Part shown: one piece after another, positions 25,932 through 34,702 of the stretch
Position numbering within the stretch: position 1 is the stretch's first letter
Layout: the number at the start of each line of letters is the position of its first letter
Assembly: GCF_004923315.1 (NCBI RefSeq)
Contig: NZ_CP039650.1
Location: 62,001 to 126,000 of the forward strand
Origin: Azospirillum sp. TSA2s
GTDB taxonomy: Bacteria > Pseudomonadota > Alphaproteobacteria > Azospirillales > Azospirillaceae
Direction of reading: 5' to 3'
Length of the DNA stretch: 64,000 nucleotides
Position numbers and translations under genes: made by a program
Notes under the pieces: model-generated
What the model saw: only the letters and a program-made list of their open reading frames with translations
What the model was told of the DNA's origin: nothing
The model's database searches: none

Positions 25932-27212
25932 TCAGCCGCCGAGCGCGTGGCGGTGGATGGGCAGGAGCCGGCGGTAAAGCGCCGCCAGCCGGGCGCCGCC
26001 GTCGGCCGTCTCGCCCGTCAGCTCGCGCACCGCCGCCAGCAGGGCCGACTGGTGGGCGGCGCCGTCGGCCGCGGCCGACTGCAGCAGCGCCTCCGCCTCG
26101 GCGGGCGGCAGGGCGCGCAGCCGGGCCAGCGCATCGTCGGCGTCCGCCGCACGGAGCAGGGGCGAGGCCCCCTGCGCCAGCGTGTCCTCCGGATCGAGGC
26201 CGAGCAGCGATTCCAGCGCCGCCTGCCGCCGAACCAGCGACAGCACGACGTCGGCCAGCGCGTGGGCCAGGGGGTCGGAACCGGGGCCGGATGCGAAGCC
26301 GGAATCAAAGCCGGTGTCAGCGGCCGGCGGCGCGGAGGGCGCCGGGCGTGCACCGAAGGCGGGCGGCACCAGCGGATCGTCCGCCCAATCCTCCGGCGGA
26401 AGGCTGTCCGCCTGGGGCTGCGGTGGCGATGCGGGGGGCAAGGTCGGCATTGCCGGCGGCGAGGGCTGGGCCGGCGGCAGATCGACCGGATCGTCCAGCC
26501 AGTCGTCGGGGATGGACAGTCCGCCGCTGCCGCCGCCGCTGCCCTGGTCGAAGGCCGGCTGTTCGGCCGCCACGCGGATGGTGCCGAGGCTGTCCGGCGA
26601 GAAATCACGCTGGGCCGCGCCGGCCCAGTCGGCATCGCGGCCGTAGGCGTCGGGCTGCGCCGCTGCAGCCGTCGGCTGCCAACCGCCGGACGGCTTGTCG
26701 CTCCATCGGTCGTCGGCGCGCGGCAGGTCGCCGAACAGATCCTCGTCTTCCGGGATCGGCATCACCGGCACCGCGCCGCTGTTGAAGGCCGGCACGGCGA
26801 AGGGGTCGTCCTCCGCCGCCTGCGCCGTCTGCGTCGGGGTGTCGGAGCCGCGCAACACCGCCAGGAAGGGATCGTTGGCGGCCGGCGCCTCTTCCGCGGC
26901 GAAGCCGGCGCGCATGACGAAGCCGCCCAGTCGCAGCCGGTCGCCCTCCCCCACCACGGCGGAATTGCCGCGGCCGATCGGGGCCGGCGCGTCGTTGAGG
27001 AAGACGCCGTTGGTCGAGCTGTCGATGACGATGTAGACGCCGCCCTTGAACTCCACCATGCAGTGGATCTTGGACAGCGTCCGTTCCGGGTCGTTCAGTA
27101 TCCAATCGCAATCGGGACCGCGGCCGATCACCAGCCGGCCGGTGCCGAGGTCGCGAGCGATGTCGGCGCCCTGCGACGGCGGGCATTGGATCAGGGTCAG
27201 GCGAAACTTCAT
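25932..27212 (-). CDS. tagH: FHA-domain T6SS regulator TagH/Fha
   Basis: The protein has 426 residues. An FHA domain fills residues 8-100: LVIGRGPDCDWIL, RTLSKIHCMVEF and SSTNGVFLND include the Gly-Arg, Ser-x-x-His and Asn-Gly residues that bind phosphothreonine. A long Pro/Ala/Gly/Asp-rich linker follows, then a helical C-terminal domain of the T6SS FHA type. In other bacteria the T6SS Ser/Thr kinase phosphorylates Fha to trigger assembly; the kinase at 53370-55376 is the likely partner here. It starts 4 bp after the small gene at 27217-27834. Confidence 0.92.
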   Translation of the reverse strand: MKFRLTLIQCPPSQGADIARDLGTGRLVIGRGPDCDWILNDPERTLSKIHCMVEFKGGVYIVIDSSTNGVFLNDAPAPIGRGNSAVVGEGDRLRLGGFVMRAGFAAEEAPAANDPFLAVLRGSDTPTQTAQAAEDDPFAVPAFNSGAVPVMPIPEDEDLFGDLPRADDRWSDKPSGGWQPTAAAAQPDAYGRDADWAGAAQRDFSPDSLGTIRVAAEQPAFDQGSGGGSGGLSIPDDWLDDPVDLPPAQPSPPAMPTLPPASPPQPQADSLPPEDWADDPLVPPAFGARPAPSAPPAADTGFDSGFASGPGSDPLAHALADVVLSLVRRQAALESLLGLDPEDTLAQGASPLLRAADADDALARLRALPPAEAEALLQSAAADGAAHQSALLAAVRELTGETADGGARLAALYRRLLPIHRHALGG

Positions 27213-27216
27213 CGGA

Positions 27217-27834
27217 TCACGCCCCCACCTTGCCGCTGCCGCCGTTGGCGATGTCCAGCGCCTGGGCCAGCGACGCGCGATGGCGGGCCTTGATCTCCTT
27301 CGGCACCGCGGCGGCGGCGAGCAGCACCGCGGCGGCGGCGGCGGTGCCGGTCAGCCCGTCACCCGGCGGCACCACCACCGCCGCATCGGGCGGAGCGAGG
27401 CTGCCGCCGGACCAGAAGGCGGCCATGGCGGCATTGGCGCAGGCCGTCTCGAAATTCATCGCTTCTGCGGGGGCGAAACAGGCGCGGCGGTTCTCCTCCG
27501 TCGGGCGGAAGACCCAGGCCTCCGCCGCCTCCAGCGCGGCCCCGTCGGCAGGCGCCGGTTCAGGAGGAAGCGCGCCGCGGGCGGCGAGACAGCCCCACCA
27601 CACCGCCTCGCGCCGCGGCAGCGCCATGCCCAGCAGACGGATGGCGTCCGCATACAACTCGGCGTCGATCAGCGCCTTCAGGTAGGCGGATGTCGGGGCG
27701 TTCGGCGCGAACAGCGCCTTCGCCTCCGCCGACAGGTCCAGCCCCGCGACCGCTTCGGCCGCGCGGGCGAAGCGCAACTTCGGCAACAACCCGATGTCCA
27801 CCGTCCCAAACCCCGCTTGTGAAGACCGCCCCAC
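27217..27834 (-). CDS. T6SS-associated hypothetical protein, 205 aa
   Basis: The protein is Ala-rich and predicted helical, with no signal peptide. Features are LRFARAAEAVAGLDLSAEAK, LKALIDAELYADAIRLLGMALPRREAVWWGCL and WVFRPTEENRRACF, ending in a helix with KEIKARHRASLAQALDIANGG. It resembles small proteins often found next to vgrG and tagH in alphaproteobacterial T6SS clusters (I think the DUF6931 group, but cannot confirm it here). Gaps of 16 bp to vgrG and 4 bp to tagH place it in the operon. It may be a chaperone or adaptor for the spike or its cargo; this is inference. Confidence 0.72.
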   Translation of the reverse strand: MGRSSQAGFGTVDIGLLPKLRFARAAEAVAGLDLSAEAKALFAPNAPTSAYLKALIDAELYADAIRLLGMALPRREAVWWGCLAARGALPPEPAPADGAALEAAEAWVFRPTEENRRACFAPAEAMNFETACANAAMAAFWSGGSLAPPDAAVVVPPGDGLTGTAAAAAVLLAAAAVPKEIKARHRASLAQALDIANGGSGKVGA

Positions 27835-27850
27835 TCTGGGCGGTGTTTCG

Positions 27851-29971
27851 TCAATTGATGGTTACCACGCCGCCCTTGACCTGGACCATCGCGTCACCGT
27901 TCACCTGGGTCATCGCACCCTTGATCTGCACCTGGCTGTCGCCGGTGACCTTGACCATCAGGCCTTTGACGGTGACGCCGGTCTGGTCGATCTTGACGCT
28001 GTTGCCACCGACCTTCAGTTCGATGGAGGTCGTGGCCTCCATGGTGATCTTGCCGGTGCTGGCCTTCACCGACACGTCGCCCAGCCCGAGCTTCAGCGCA
28101 TAGTCGCCCTGCTTCACGTCGATCGCCAAGTTGCCCTGGCCGACGGTAAGGCTGTCGTTGCCCTGCCCGACCTCCACCGTCCGGTTGCCCTGGCTGACGG
28201 TGTGGGTGTCGTTGCCCTTGCTGACGGTGACGGTCCGGTTGCCCTCCCCCACCGTCAGGGATTGGTTGCCGGTCGACACCTCGTGGCTGTCGTTGCCTTC
28301 CGACACGGTGACGCTGCGGTTGCCCTTGGCGATTGTGATCGACTCGTTGCCTTCCGACACCGTCTCGGTGCGGTTGTTCTTGATGGTGATGGTCTGGTCG
28401 TGATCGACGGTCAGCGTGTCGTCGTTCTCCACCATCCGGGTGAAGTCCTTCTGGGCGTGGAAGTAGATCTCCTCCGCGTCCTTCTTGTCCTCGAATCGCA
28501 GCTCGTTGAAGGTGGCCGTGTCGCCGCCCTTGCTGGAGCGCGTCTTGATGCCGCTCTGCGTCTTGTTGTCGGGCAGCGTGTAGGGCGGCATGTTCTCCGC
28601 GTTGTAGACGCAGCCGACGATCAATGGCCGGTCGGGATCGCCGCCAAGATAATCGACCAGCACCTCCATGCCGACGCGCGGGGTGAAGATGGTGCCCCAG
28701 TTCTTGCCCGCCATGGTCTGGGCAACGCGCAGCCAGACGAAGCTCTTCTCGTCGTTGGTGCCCTTGCGGTCCCAATGGAACTGCACGCGCACCCGGCCGT
28801 ACTTGTCGCAGTAGATCTCCTCGCCGCTGGGACCGACCACGGTCGCGGTGTCCGGCCCATGGGTGCGCGGGCGCGGAACCGGCGGCGGACGGAACACGGT
28901 GGCGTCGGGGATCGCGGCGAAGCGGCAGGAGAAGGACGGCGGAACGCCACCGTTGCCCAGATGGCTCTGGTCCTGTGCGCTCAACGCCAGTTCTGTGAGG
29001 ACATAGCCCTTGCCGACCTCGGCCGTCACCGCATGGCCGGTCATCGAGATCTTGCCGCCGGCGAACAGGCCGCGGTAGGTGGCGCTGCCCTCCACCCGCT
29101 CGTATCCGGTCTCCGTCTCCTCCATGCGCAGGCGCGACAGAGTGGTGCCATCGGCCTTCACCATGTGGCCGCCAGGATAGCCGAACATCTCGTGCGACTT
29201 GAAGGCGGGAACGCTGAGCACCGTCGTGGTGCTGGCGGTCAGGTCGGTGCTGGGCGTTTCGAAATTATAGTCCTTCAGCGTCCATTTGCCGGACACGTAG
29301 GATTGCGAATGCGCCCAGCCGTCGATGGCCAGCGTGTTGCCCTGCACCGAGGTGGCGTGGATGACATCCTTGTCCAGGCAGTCGGTGTAGCCGGACGCGC
29401 TGTCGCTCAGCACCAGCGTGTGCTTGCCGGCCTCGTGCTGGAAATAGAAATAGATGCCCTCGTCCTGCAGCAGGCGGGCGATGAAGTCGAAATGCGTCTC
29501 GCGGTACTGGACGCAGACCGGCCGGGCGTTGTGCGTGCCGGACAGTCCCTGCTTCTTCACCTCGGTCACGCCGCAGTCGGACAGCATGGCGTCGACGATC
29601 TGCACGACGCTCTTCTCCTGGAAGACCTGGCAGTCGGAGCGCAGCGTGGCCAGCCACAGGGTCGGCACGATCTCGGCGGTGTATTGGCGATAGCCGCGCA
29701 GGGCCAGCGGCCCGGCGGAAAAGCTGCTGACGATGCCGTTGACGATGCGGGGATCGCCGCCCTTGCGCGCGATCGACAGCGTCAGCGACTTCCCCAGGAT
29801 GTCGGCCGGCGCGATCGTCATCCGCGGAGAGATCATCGTGATGGTGTAGCGGAACAGGCGCGACAGCCCTTCCTCCCCCTCGACGGCCACCGGGATCAGC
29901 ACGTCCGCGCCCAACGGCGAGGTCAGCGACAGAAGCCGGCCGGTCTGCGAGATGGTGGGCGCATCCGACAT
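27851..29971 (-). CDS. vgrG: T6SS spike protein VgrG (TssI)
   Basis: The protein has 706 residues. The gp27-like base covers roughly residues 1-370 (SFSAGPLALRGYRQYTAEIVP, YRETHFDFIARLLQDEGIYF), the OB-fold gp5-like region follows (KYGRVRVQFHWDRKG, WLRVAQTMAGKNWG, PRVGMEVLVDYLGGDPDRP), and the rest is a beta-helical needle. Eight near-perfect nine-residue repeats ending in GN lie at about 543-614. After the needle no enzymatic effector domain is attached; the end is Val/Gly/Lys rich (MVQVKGGVVTIN). It forms the tip of the puncturing device with PAAR. Hcp is encoded just upstream. Confidence 0.96.
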   Translation of the reverse strand: MSDAPTISQTGRLLSLTSPLGADVLIPVAVEGEEGLSRLFRYTITMISPRMTIAPADILGKSLTLSIARKGGDPRIVNGIVSSFSAGPLALRGYRQYTAEIVPTLWLATLRSDCQVFQEKSVVQIVDAMLSDCGVTEVKKQGLSGTHNARPVCVQYRETHFDFIARLLQDEGIYFYFQHEAGKHTLVLSDSASGYTDCLDKDVIHATSVQGNTLAIDGWAHSQSYVSGKWTLKDYNFETPSTDLTASTTTVLSVPAFKSHEMFGYPGGHMVKADGTTLSRLRMEETETGYERVEGSATYRGLFAGGKISMTGHAVTAEVGKGYVLTELALSAQDQSHLGNGGVPPSFSCRFAAIPDATVFRPPPVPRPRTHGPDTATVVGPSGEEIYCDKYGRVRVQFHWDRKGTNDEKSFVWLRVAQTMAGKNWGTIFTPRVGMEVLVDYLGGDPDRPLIVGCVYNAENMPPYTLPDNKTQSGIKTRSSKGGDTATFNELRFEDKKDAEEIYFHAQKDFTRMVENDDTLTVDHDQTITIKNNRTETVSEGNESITIAKGNRSVTVSEGNDSHEVSTGNQSLTVGEGNRTVTVSKGNDTHTVSQGNRTVEVGQGNDSLTVGQGNLAIDVKQGDYALKLGLGDVSVKASTGKITMEATTSIELKVGGNSVKIDQTGVTVKGLMVKVTGDSQVQIKGAMTQVNGDAMVQVKGGVVTIN
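28130..28345 (-). repeat. Tandem 27-bp repeat coding for the VgrG needle
   Basis: Eight consecutive 27-bp units code for nine-residue repeats of the form x-S-x-T-V-x-x-G-N (for example ESITIAKGN, RSVTVSEGN, DSLTVGQGN). Weaker copies continue on both sides. The period fits one edge strand of the triple-stranded beta-helix of VgrG. Such repeats can change in number by slippage or recombination, altering needle length. Confidence 0.8.
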
Positions 29972-30017
29972 GCGGGCTTGGTCCTATGTGTGTGGAAGAG
30001 ATTGATTTGGAAAGGCA

Positions 30018-30104
30018 TTGCCCCCACCCCTACCCTCCCCCGCTTCGCAGGGGAGGGGGACATTCCCTCCCCCGCCCAGCGGGGGAGGGTTAGGGTGGGG
30101 GCAA
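30018..30104. repeat. Dispersed palindromic repeat, copy 1 (vgrG-hcp gap)
   Basis: The stretch starts TTGCCCCCACC and ends GGGTGGGGGCAA, so its ends are inverted repeats. Internally it has CCGCCCAGCGGGGGAGGG and a second CCCTCCCCCGC hairpin. Related copies lie at 41294-41402 and 44793-44896. It fills most of the 148-bp gap between hcp and vgrG. It would form a strong RNA hairpin in the transcript and could uncouple expression of hcp from vgrG. Confidence 0.8.
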
Positions 30105-30119
30105 GACCCGCGCTGAGCT

Positions 30120-30596
30120 TTAGGCGCTCTTGGTCGTCGACAGGTCGTAGGAGACCGAGATCGGCGTGCCGGCCTTGTTCTTGTCGTCGTACGGGATGAA
30201 CTTGTACTCCATCTTGGTGAAGCTGATGGAGATCGACTCCGACGGACGGTCGCCGCCCGACGACATCGAGTAGGCCGAGACCAGGGCGTTGGTCAGCGTG
30301 TACTCGGCATAGGTGTTGCCCGGGCTGCCGGTGGTGACGAGGTGGATCTGCACCTTCTTGCCGATGGCGCCGGTGCAGGATTCGACGAAGAACTTCGGCG
30401 AGGAGCTGTCCATCAGCTTGGTGATGGTCACTTCCGACACCGACGGCTCCGACGCCTCGCGGTTGGTGGTCGAGCCCGACGGGGTGCTGATGGCGCGGCC
30501 GACGCCCCACTGCAGCGAACCGACGTCCAGCCACTTCTTGTGGGTCTCGTGCGTGGCCTCGCCGTCGATGCCTTCGTACTTGATGTAGATCGCCAT
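30120..30596 (-). CDS. hcp: T6SS inner-tube protein Hcp (TssD)
   Basis: The protein has 158 residues, normal for Hcp. It begins MAIYIKYEGIDGEATHETHK and shows the family motifs REASEPSVSEVTITKLMDSS, SPKFFVESCTGA, and YTLTNALVSAYSMSSGGDRP then SFTKMEYKFIPYD. It polymerises as hexameric rings inside the TssB/TssC sheath and is expelled with VgrG. A GAGGAGA site lies before the ATG. It is separated from clpV by 155 bp and from vgrG by a palindromic repeat, so it may be expressed at its own level. Confidence 0.96.
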   Translation of the reverse strand: MAIYIKYEGIDGEATHETHKKWLDVGSLQWGVGRAISTPSGSTTNREASEPSVSEVTITKLMDSSSPKFFVESCTGAIGKKVQIHLVTTGSPGNTYAEYTLTNALVSAYSMSSGGDRPSESISISFTKMEYKFIPYDDKNKAGTPISVSYDLSTTKSA

Positions 30597-30675
30597 GTTG
30601 GTCTCCTCGCTCTCTCTTGAAGGTCGGTCTTAACGGGTAAGCTTGATCTGTGCAGTATGGTTACGAAAGAATTGA

Positions 30676-30716
30676 GGCGGGTGCTGTGACGGGCGTCACC
30701 GCCCGCCTGTTTTTTC
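30676..30716 (+). terminator. Intrinsic terminator pointing against the T6SS operon
   Basis: GGCGGG (30676-30681) pairs with CCCGCC (30702-30707), with an inner GTGAC/GTCAC stem, followed by TGTTTTTTCTT. The T-run is on the plus strand only, while clpV and hcp on both sides are minus-strand genes. It could end an antisense or small RNA arising in the hcp leader (30597-30675), or stop read-through toward clpV; no clear promoter for it was found. Confidence 0.55.
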
Positions 30717-30751
30717 TTGCCCCCGCCCCGGCTCTCCCGCTTCCGGATGGG

Positions 30752-33442
30752 TCAGGCGATGTCGTAGACGAAGCGGTCTTCGCCATCGACCGAGACGTGG
30801 ACGCGGGTGATCGGTTCGCCGTCGCCCATGCGGGCGAGGATGCGGGACGAGATTTCCGGCAGCAGCGTGCGGCTCAGGATGGTCTCGATGTTGCGGGCGC
30901 CGCTCGACACCTCCTGGCAGCGGCTGACGATGCTCTGGACCAGATCGTCGGAGTAGGAGAAGGCGGCCTTGTAGTTCTGCACCACCCGCTTGGCGATGCG
31001 GTTCAACTGCAGGACCACGATCTTCGCCAGATTCTCGTCGGACAGCTGGAAATACGGGATGACCGTGCAGCGGCCGAGGAAGGCCGGCTTGAAGCTCTTC
31101 TGCAGTTCCGGATGCAGCGCCTCCAGCAGCCCGTCGGCGTCCGGCGCGGTCTCCGGATCGGCGCACAGCTTGTGGATCAGGTCGGTGCCGGCGTTCGACG
31201 TCATGATGATGACGGTGTTCTTGAAGTCGATGTCGCGGCCTTCGCCGTCCTTGATCGTGCCCTTGTCGAACACCTGGAAGAAGATGTCCTGCACGCCGGG
31301 ATGGGCCTTCTCCAGCTCGTCCAGCAGCACGACGCTGTAGGGCCGGCGGCGCACCGCCTCGGTCAGGACGCCACCTTCGCCGAAGCCGACATAGCCGGGA
31401 GGCGACCCGAGCAGCAGAGAGACCTTATGCTCCTCCTTGTACTCGGTCATGTTGATGGTGGTGACGTTCTGCTCGCCGCCATAGATCAGGTCGGCCAGGG
31501 TCAGCGCCGTCTCGGTCTTGCCGACGCCGGACGTGCCGACCATCAGGAAGACGCCGATCGGCTTGCGCGGGTCGGTCAGCTTGGCCCGGCTGGTCCACAT
31601 CGCCTGGGCGATGGCGTCCAGCGCATGGTCCTGGCCGATGATCCGCTCCTTCATGCGGTCGGCGAGCGACAGGATGGTCTTGATCTCGTTGGAGACCATG
31701 CGGCCGACCGGAACGCCGGTCCAGTTGGCGACCACCTCGGCCACCGCCTGCCCGTCCACCGCGACCTTGACCAGCGGCTCCTCGCCCTGCAGCGCGGTCA
31801 GCTCGGCGGTCAGCGCGCTCAGCTTGGCGTTCAGCGCCTCGGCGTCGAGCGGCTCCGCGGGAGCTGCACCCTCCGCGGCCGGGGCCTTGGCCTGCTCGTG
31901 CGCGGCGACCAGCTGGTCACGCGTCTCGTTGATCGCCTTGACCAGCTCCAGTTCCTTGGTCCAGCGCGCCTCCAGCGTCGCCAGATCGGCCTGGGTGGCG
32001 GCGATCTTGTCCTTCAGCGCGGCGAGCAGTTCGGCATGGTCGATGCCGATGGCCTCCTCGCGCTCCAGGATCGCGACCTCGGTCTCGGTCAGCTGGATGG
32101 TGCGGCGGCGGTCCTCGATGGCGGGCGGCGTCGCGGTCTGGCTCATCGCCACGCGGGCGCAGGCGGTGTCGAGCAGGCTGACCGCCTTGTCGGGCAGCTG
32201 GCGCGCCGGGATGTAGCGGCTGGACAGGCGGACCGATTCGATCAGCCCTTCGGTGACGATGCGGACCTTGTGGTGCTTCTCCAGAGTGGCGGTCAGGCCG
32301 CGCATCATGTCGACGGCGACCGGCTCCGCCGGCTCCTCCACCTTCACGACCTGGAAGCGGCGGGTCAGCGCCGGGTCCTTTTCGAAATACTTCTTGTATT
32401 CGGCCCAGGTGGTGGCGGCGACCGTGCGCATCTCGCCGCGCGCCAGGGCGGGCTTCAGCAGGTTGGCGGCGTCGTTCTGGCCGGCCTGCCCGCCGGCGCC
32501 GATCAGGGTGTGCGCCTCGTCGATGAACATGATGATGGGCTGGCTGGAGCCCTTCACCTCGTCGATGACACCCTTCAGCCGGTTCTCGAACTCGCCCTTC
32601 ATGCCGGCGCCGGCCTGCAGCAGGCCGAGGTCGAGCGACAGCAGGCGGACGTTGCGCAGGTCCGGCGGCACGTCGCCGGCGGCGATGCGCAGCGCGAAGC
32701 CCTCCACCACCGCCGTCTTGCCGACGCCGGCCTCGCCGGTCAGGATCGGGTTGTTCTGGCGGCGGCGGGTCAGCACGTCGATGATCTGGCGGATCTCGGC
32801 GTCGCGGCCCAGAACCGGATCGATCTTGCCGTTCTTGGCGCGGTCGGTCAGGTCGATGGTGTACTGGTCGAGGTTGGGGGTCGCCCCGCCCGCCTTCGGC
32901 GCACCACCGGCCGACGCCGCGGCGGCACCGCCACCGGCAGCCGCGACCGGGGCGCTGGTCCGCGCCTCCGCCGTGTCGGCGACGATCTTGGGCAGGTCGC
33001 GGCGCAGAGCCTCGGCGGTGATCTTCGCGAACTGGCCGGACATGTCGCGCGCCTGGGCCGACAGCGATTCGTCGGACAGCAGAGCCGTCAGCAGATGGCC
33101 GGAGCGCACCGCCCCCTCGCCATATTGCAGGGAGGCCAGCACCCACGCCTCGCGCATCAGCTGGACGAGGTTGGGCGACAGCGCAGGGGCGCGGCTGTTG
33201 CCGGTCTTCAGCTTGTCCAGCACCCGCGTCAGGTCGGCCGACAGCCGGCCGGCGTCGATCTCATAGACGCGCAGGATGGCGGAGATGTCGCCGTCCGCGG
33301 CACCGATCAGCTGGAGAAGCCAGTGCTCGATCTCGCAATTGTAATGCGTGCGCGACAGCGTCTGACCGGCCGCCGCCTCCAGCGCCCGCCGGCACAGAGG
33401 ATTCAGCCGGGAAATCATGCTCTGCAGATCGACCGCCACCAT
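30752..33442 (-). CDS. clpV: T6SS AAA+ ATPase ClpV (TssH)
   Basis: The protein has 896 residues. The N-domain begins MVAVDLQSMISRLNPLCRRA with the helix that binds TssC. The first ATPase domain has GEAGVGKTAVVEG and IIMFIDEAHTLIG; a coiled middle domain follows near 430-560; the second ATPase domain has GTSGVGKTETALTLAD and VVLLDELEKAHP. A Gly/Ala-rich linker near 160-185 separates the N-domain from the first ATPase. ClpV disassembles the contracted sheath for reuse. It lies between hcp and a methyltransferase gene, with 152 bp upstream. Confidence 0.96.
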   Translation of the reverse strand: MVAVDLQSMISRLNPLCRRALEAAAGQTLSRTHYNCEIEHWLLQLIGAADGDISAILRVYEIDAGRLSADLTRVLDKLKTGNSRAPALSPNLVQLMREAWVLASLQYGEGAVRSGHLLTALLSDESLSAQARDMSGQFAKITAEALRRDLPKIVADTAEARTSAPVAAAGGGAAAASAGGAPKAGGATPNLDQYTIDLTDRAKNGKIDPVLGRDAEIRQIIDVLTRRRQNNPILTGEAGVGKTAVVEGFALRIAAGDVPPDLRNVRLLSLDLGLLQAGAGMKGEFENRLKGVIDEVKGSSQPIIMFIDEAHTLIGAGGQAGQNDAANLLKPALARGEMRTVAATTWAEYKKYFEKDPALTRRFQVVKVEEPAEPVAVDMMRGLTATLEKHHKVRIVTEGLIESVRLSSRYIPARQLPDKAVSLLDTACARVAMSQTATPPAIEDRRRTIQLTETEVAILEREEAIGIDHAELLAALKDKIAATQADLATLEARWTKELELVKAINETRDQLVAAHEQAKAPAAEGAAPAEPLDAEALNAKLSALTAELTALQGEEPLVKVAVDGQAVAEVVANWTGVPVGRMVSNEIKTILSLADRMKERIIGQDHALDAIAQAMWTSRAKLTDPRKPIGVFLMVGTSGVGKTETALTLADLIYGGEQNVTTINMTEYKEEHKVSLLLGSPPGYVGFGEGGVLTEAVRRRPYSVVLLDELEKAHPGVQDIFFQVFDKGTIKDGEGRDIDFKNTVIIMTSNAGTDLIHKLCADPETAPDADGLLEALHPELQKSFKPAFLGRCTVIPYFQLSDENLAKIVVLQLNRIAKRVVQNYKAAFSYSDDLVQSIVSRCQEVSSGARNIETILSRTLLPEISSRILARMGDGEPITRVHVSVDGEDRFVYDIA

Positions 33443-33594
33443 GGCTCCACCCCCTTCTCGTGCTTTCGTATCTTCAACCCATGCGGGCAGAACGCCCTTG
33501 GCGTCCGCTCCATCTCAACCGGCCGGCCGGTTCGTCCTGTGGCTGTACCGCGAACTCTGGCCAAGCTATTTCGAAAAATCCACAGCAATGCTTC

Positions 33595-34698
33595 TCAAGC
33601 CGAATGAAACTTTCCAGCATCTTTCTCGGAACATGCGCGCAACAACGTCAAATTCGTCATATATTGCATAAATGCGCGGTCATGCATACGCACTGTCCAA
33701 GGAACATCGATCGGCTCTCCTTGAGCGTGCAGCCTCCCGACCGATTGCGGATGGGCCCCCGGCGTCAGAAGCCGGGCCAGCACCGCTTCGCAGCGGCCGG
33801 CATCGTCGCCGCGCTGGGAATGGCCGCCGAGCCAGGCCTCCACCGGCGTCGCCTGGGTTGACCAATCGAAGGGCGTCGCCAGAATCGCGCCGCCACCGTC
33901 CGCCACCGCCCCGTCGATGGCGTGCAGAAGCGCCGGCGGCGAAGCCACGCAATCGAGCACGTTCATCGCCGCAACCAAGGCAAATCGCTGCGGGGCGAAA
34001 GGAGGGAACAACGCGTCGCCGATCCAGAAATCGACCCGCTCCGCCCCGGCGAACCGGGCCTCAATCCGCCGGCGGTCATAGGCGATGCCGGAGCGGCGCA
34101 GCGGAAAGACCGCCTCCCCCCGCTCCATCACCCGCCGCGCCAGCATCAGCAGCGGCCAGTGCAGGTCGAGCCCGACCACGAGGCCACCGGTCCGGCCCGC
34201 CAGTTCGAAGCTGGTCCGTCCGGCGCCGCAGCCGAGATCCAGCACCGGCCCGGCCGGCAGCGCGCCCAGGCGCTCCAGCCCGGCGTCAAGACACCGCACC
34301 ACCGACCCAGCCCCGCCCGGCGGCGTCGCGGGGTCGAGGTCGCCATAATGGTCCCAGCCATAGCTGGACAGGTGCTGGCGCGTGGCGTTGAAGGCGCTGT
34401 CGGGGCCGAAGCCATCGCCCAGCACACCCTCCATTGCCGCCGGCAGGTCGGTGCGCGTGGTCAGCAGATGGCCGTTGGCCGCCATCCAGCCGCGCAGGTC
34501 GGGAACCAGGATCGGAACGCCGTCGACGATGGGATATTCCATGGCGCAGGCGTCGTCGCCGCACACCAGAGTGCCCCAGCGCACATCCTCCGCCGTCGCC
34601 TGCTCCACCATGCCCAGCGCCAACGGCACCGCGGCTCCGCGGGTGGCGAGGCAGCGCGGGCAGACCGGGCGCAGACTCTCGAAATGGCCGAGGCGCAT
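33595..34698 (-). CDS. SAM-dependent methyltransferase with N-terminal zinc-binding-like segment, within the T6SS cluster
   Basis: The protein has 367 residues. Its start is SLRPVCPRCLATRG followed by LVCGDDACAMEYPIVDGVPIL, a Trm112-like pattern with four cysteines that may bind zinc. The class I methyltransferase core has PVLDLGCGAGRTSFELA (SAM-binding loop), GGLVVGLDLHWPLL, and LVAAMNVLDCVASPPALL. The substrate is unknown. It lies 4 bp after the PAAR gene, so it is co-expressed with T6SS cargo genes and could modify a secreted protein or be an accessory of the machine. A second, unrelated methyltransferase lies at 44924-46465. The last 20 residues are in A/T-richer DNA. Confidence 0.85.
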   Translation of the reverse strand: MRLGHFESLRPVCPRCLATRGAAVPLALGMVEQATAEDVRWGTLVCGDDACAMEYPIVDGVPILVPDLRGWMAANGHLLTTRTDLPAAMEGVLGDGFGPDSAFNATRQHLSSYGWDHYGDLDPATPPGGAGSVVRCLDAGLERLGALPAGPVLDLGCGAGRTSFELAGRTGGLVVGLDLHWPLLMLARRVMERGEAVFPLRRSGIAYDRRRIEARFAGAERVDFWIGDALFPPFAPQRFALVAAMNVLDCVASPPALLHAIDGAVADGGGAILATPFDWSTQATPVEAWLGGHSQRGDDAGRCEAVLARLLTPGAHPQSVGRLHAQGEPIDVPWTVRMHDRAFMQYMTNLTLLRACSEKDAGKFHSA

Positions 34699-34702
34699 GC
34701 GG

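Noticed and set aside
24597-27293. Plus-strand open frame of 898 codons across tssK and tagH
   Set aside because: It is the antisense of two well-recognised T6SS genes, as is common in GC-rich DNA, and shows no domain.
33443-33594. Possible sigma-54 promoter ahead of clpV (TGGCCAGAGTTCGC on the minus strand)
   Set aside because: GG and GC are spaced by 9 rather than 10 bases and the -12 half is TTCGC, not TTGC.
30650-33607. Plus-strand open frame of 985 codons across clpV
   Set aside because: Antisense shadow of ClpV, low-complexity product rich in Gly, Asp and Gln; the minus strand carries both Walker motifs.
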